NCBI RefSeq assembly: GCF_022352215.1
Contig: NZ_JAKRWF010000002.1
Coordinates: forward strand, 62,001 to 126,000
DNA: 64,000 nt
DNA from: Flavihumibacter cheonanensis
GTDB lineage: Bacteria; Bacteroidota; Bacteroidia; Chitinophagales; Chitinophagaceae
Direction of reading: 5' to 3'
Part shown: positions 62,295 through 64,000 of the stretch, piece by piece
How the letters are laid out: the number at the start of each line of letters is the position of its first letter
Position numbering within the stretch: position 1 is the first letter of the stretch
Position numbers and translations under genes: made by a program
The notes under the pieces: generated by a model
What the model was told of the DNA's origin: nothing
Databases searched by the model: none
The model's input: only the letters and a program-made list of their open reading frames with translations

Positions 62295-62837
62295 ATGCCT
62301 ACAAAAAAAGCAGCCAACAAGAAATCTGCCAAAATACCCGCTAAAAAAGATGCCGCCAAAGACCTGTCTTCCCTTTTTGAAGACGGATTAAAGGACTTGT
62401 ACTGGGCGGAAAAAGCCCTGGTAAAAGCACTCCCTAAAATGGAGAAAAATGCTTCCGATGCCAAATTGAAAAAAGCAATTGGGAACCACCTGGAGCAAAC
62501 CCGAAATCATGTAACCCGTCTGGAAGCCTGTTTCAATGCGCTTGGTAAGAAAGCCCAGGCAAAGAAATGTGATGCCATGCAGGGATTGCTGGATGAAGGA
62601 AAATCCATCATGGAAGAAACTGAAGCAGGTTCTGTGCGGGATGCCGGCATCATTGCAGCTTCCCAGAAAGTGGAGCATTATGAAATTGCCAGTTATGGAA
62701 CCTTGGCAGCTTTTGCCAAAGTACTCGGACATAAAGCTGCTTTACAGGAGTTGCTCAAAACCCTGAATGAAGAGAAAAAATGCGATGAGTTACTAACTGG
62801 AATTGCAGACACCAATCTCAATACAAAAGCAATGTAA
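62295..62837 (+). CDS. DUF892 (YciE/YciF-like) ferritin-like protein
   Basis: 180 residues. A lysine/alanine-rich N-terminal tail (first 25 residues, TKKAANKKSAKIPAKK) leads to a four-helix bundle with LFEDGLKDLYWAEKALVKALPKM, HLEQTRNHVTRLE and VEHYEIASYGTL, which hold the Glu and His positions of a di-iron-like site. YciF-type proteins are stress-induced and cytoplasmic. The basic tail could bind DNA or RNA, which is inference. It is followed by a good terminator. Confidence 0.9.
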   Translation: MPTKKAANKKSAKIPAKKDAAKDLSSLFEDGLKDLYWAEKALVKALPKMEKNASDAKLKKAIGNHLEQTRNHVTRLEACFNALGKKAQAKKCDAMQGLLDEGKSIMEETEAGSVRDAGIIAASQKVEHYEIASYGTLAAFAKVLGHKAALQELLKTLNEEKKCDELLTGIADTNLNTKAM

Positions 62838-62861
62838 GAAGGGAAAATATTCCCCAATATG

Positions 62862-62892
62862 AGTCCGCCTCTGTTTATGGGGCGGACTTTTT
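62862..62892 (+). terminator. Rho-independent terminator after DUF892 gene
   Basis: Arms AGTCCGCC (62862-62869) and GGCGGACT (62881-62888), 11-nt loop, T-tract to 62892. It overlaps the last codon of the convergent LytTR gene. Confidence 0.85.
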
Positions 62893-63613
62893 ATAGTAGA
62901 GGGTCACCTAATAAAGAAAGTACCAACTCCTTATAACTTCTCCCTATTGGGAGTTGGATGCCATTAATTTCTACTTCAGTTGCATTAAATGCCTTGATTT
63001 TATCTCTGGCAACAATAAATGAACGATGGACCCGGAGAAACCGCGCCTTATCAAGTTGCTGATCAATATCCCCCAACGCGTATTTAGTGAGATAGGCTTG
63101 TTGCCGGGTGACTATTGAGATATATTCTTTTTTACTTTCTATGTACAAAATTTCACTGAGTTCTATTTTGACTCTTTTCTTATTTACATTAATCAGAAGA
63201 TACGGTGGCTCCAATTCTCCAACAGGCTGTCGTGCCAGCTGGTTCTGCGCTGGATCTATATTTTTCCTCACTTTATTTATAGCAGCGAGAAACCGATTGA
63301 AGCTAATGGGTTTAAGCAGGTAATCAACAACATTTAATTCATATCCCTCCAACGCATATTCCCGATAGGCGGTAGTAATAATAATTTGCGGTTGGTTTTT
63401 AAGGGTGCGAATAAAATCATAACCTCGTAGCTTGGGCAGATGTATATCAAGAAAAATGAGATCGATCGATTGCCGCTGTAACAACTCCAGCGCATAGATA
63501 GCGTCTGAACATATTCCCTTTAAATCAAGGAAAGGCGTTTGCCTGATATAATCAGTTAATACCTCCGCAGCAAGCGGTTCATCCTCAACGATGATACAGC
63601 TATATTTTTCCAT
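62891..63613 (-). CDS. LytTR-family response regulator
   Basis: 240 residues. The receiver domain (about 1-120) has the acidic pair in IIVEDEPLAAEVL, the phosphoacceptor Asp in LIFLDIHLPKLRG and the switch Lys in YLLKPISFNRF. The LytTR DNA-binding domain spans about 140-235 (IYIESKKEYISIVTRQQ, FLRVHRSFIVARDKI). It pairs with the histidine kinase whose coding sequence overlaps its start by 14 bases. A typical Bacteroidetes LytS/LytR-like pair; targets are unknown. Confidence 0.94.
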   Translation of the reverse strand: MEKYSCIIVEDEPLAAEVLTDYIRQTPFLDLKGICSDAIYALELLQRQSIDLIFLDIHLPKLRGYDFIRTLKNQPQIIITTAYREYALEGYELNVVDYLLKPISFNRFLAAINKVRKNIDPAQNQLARQPVGELEPPYLLINVNKKRVKIELSEILYIESKKEYISIVTRQQAYLTKYALGDIDQQLDKARFLRVHRSFIVARDKIKAFNATEVEINGIQLPIGRSYKELVLSLLGDPLL

Positions 63614-64000
63614 AACTCAGTAGGTTCAGGTCCAGGTTTATTCGAAAAGCATCCATCGAATTTTGCTGTTGCAGGTGATGATCGTGATAAGTTAGTTCCA
63701 ATTGTCTTCTGGTATTATAAAGTCCAATATTCCCATACTGAATTTCGGTTCCTTTTTGTTCAACTGAATTTTCAATACTAAAGTTTAAAAATCCGTCCTT
63801 TAATTTTAAATCAATGTGAACGAAGGAGTCGAAACGGGATTCACTTACACCATGTTTGAATGCATTTTCAACAAGCGGCAGGAATAAAAGTGGTATAATG
63901 CGTTGTGAAGGATCATCAATCTGTTTAGTGAAAGAAACCGTTAAGCGTTCATTATACCGAATTTTTTCCAACTCAATATAATCTTCCAAAACTCTGATTT
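63600..64000 (-). CDS. LytS-like sensor histidine kinase, C-terminal part (runs off window)
   Basis: The reading frame is open through 64000 and the residues before the visible region (IRVLEDYIELEKIRYN) fit the His-kinase DHp/LytS pattern, so the gene continues beyond the window. The ATPase domain shows the N-box PLLFLPLVENAFKHGV and GIGLYNTRR-like G-box in YGNIGLYNTRRQLEL. The end of the gene is complete. It shares 14 bases with the response regulator and is read first. Confidence 0.9.
   Translation of the reverse strand, partial: IRVLEDYIELEKIRYNERLTVSFTKQIDDPSQRIIPLLFLPLVENAFKHGVSESRFDSFVHIDLKLKDGFLNFSIENSVEQKGTEIQYGNIGLYNTRRQLELTYHDHHLQQQNSMDAFRINLDLNLLSYGKI

Overview
The window is a gene-dense chromosomal segment from a member of the Bacteroidetes, most likely the family Chitinophagaceae. 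The evidence is a SusC/SusD pair, a type IX secretion (T9SS) C-terminal domain, a FecI/FecR-type sigma/anti-sigma pair, a Nudix-type arabinose regulator, LytTR signalling, and upstream boxes matching the Bacteroidetes promoter (-33 TTTG or TTG, -7 TAnnTTTG). I see no insertion sequence, prophage, CRISPR array, tRNA or rRNA.

Layout. 1-2165: FecR-like fragment, ECF sigma factor and a GH88 lipoprotein. 2228-3928: two tandem double-domain universal stress proteins. 4034-8079: O-acetylhomoserine sulfhydrylase, a secreted GH5 glycosidase, two small secreted proteins (one with KGYYSI repeats) and an M57-type metallopeptidase lipoprotein. 8203-10989: T9SS-exported S8-like peptidase. 11005-14460: a structured leader (30-codon ORF plus terminator), an AAA+ ATPase, the RNA ligase RtcB and an aldo/keto reductase. 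14467-16744: START-like protein, unknown protein and a DbpA-like DEAD-box helicase. 17140-20725: class Ia ribonucleotide reductase (nrdB-nrdA) behind a cobalamin riboswitch. 20895-23915: putative aminophosphonate set (MFS-like DUF5690 protein, FAD oxidoreductase, PhnZ-like HD oxygenase). 23984-32273: SusD, SusC, XRE-cupin regulator and a two-subunit molybdenum hydroxylase. 32417-33835: cyclophilin lipoprotein and a voltage-gated K+ channel with a zinc-ribbon tail.

33845-45644 is a complete L-arabinose utilisation locus on the minus strand: two GH51 arabinofuranosidases, aldose epimerase, HAD protein, araB, araD, araA, a sodium/sugar symporter and a Nudix-family AraR-like regulator. Two 19-bp inverted repeats of the form AARTGT-N7-ACAYTT, one before araB and one before the first GH51 gene, are probable AraR operators.

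45727-64000: xseA-xseB, a rhamnose mutarotase-like protein, D-aminoacylase, AlkB-like protein, an OmpA-family protein, an ECF sigma/TPR membrane pair convergent with a TPR-CHAT protein, a VOC protein, a GlxA-type regulator, a GH78-like enzyme, DctA, a second ECF sigma/membrane pair, a DUF892 ferritin-like protein and a LytTR two-component pair cut by the window edge.

The observations most worth following are the structured leader of the AAA-RtcB operon (its pairing could act as an attenuator or a small RNA), the B12 riboswitch on a B12-independent ribonucleotide reductase with a visible L5-L13 kissing complement, a four-copy family of perfect palindromes, the AraR operators, and the DUF5690/FAD/PhnZ-like cluster.
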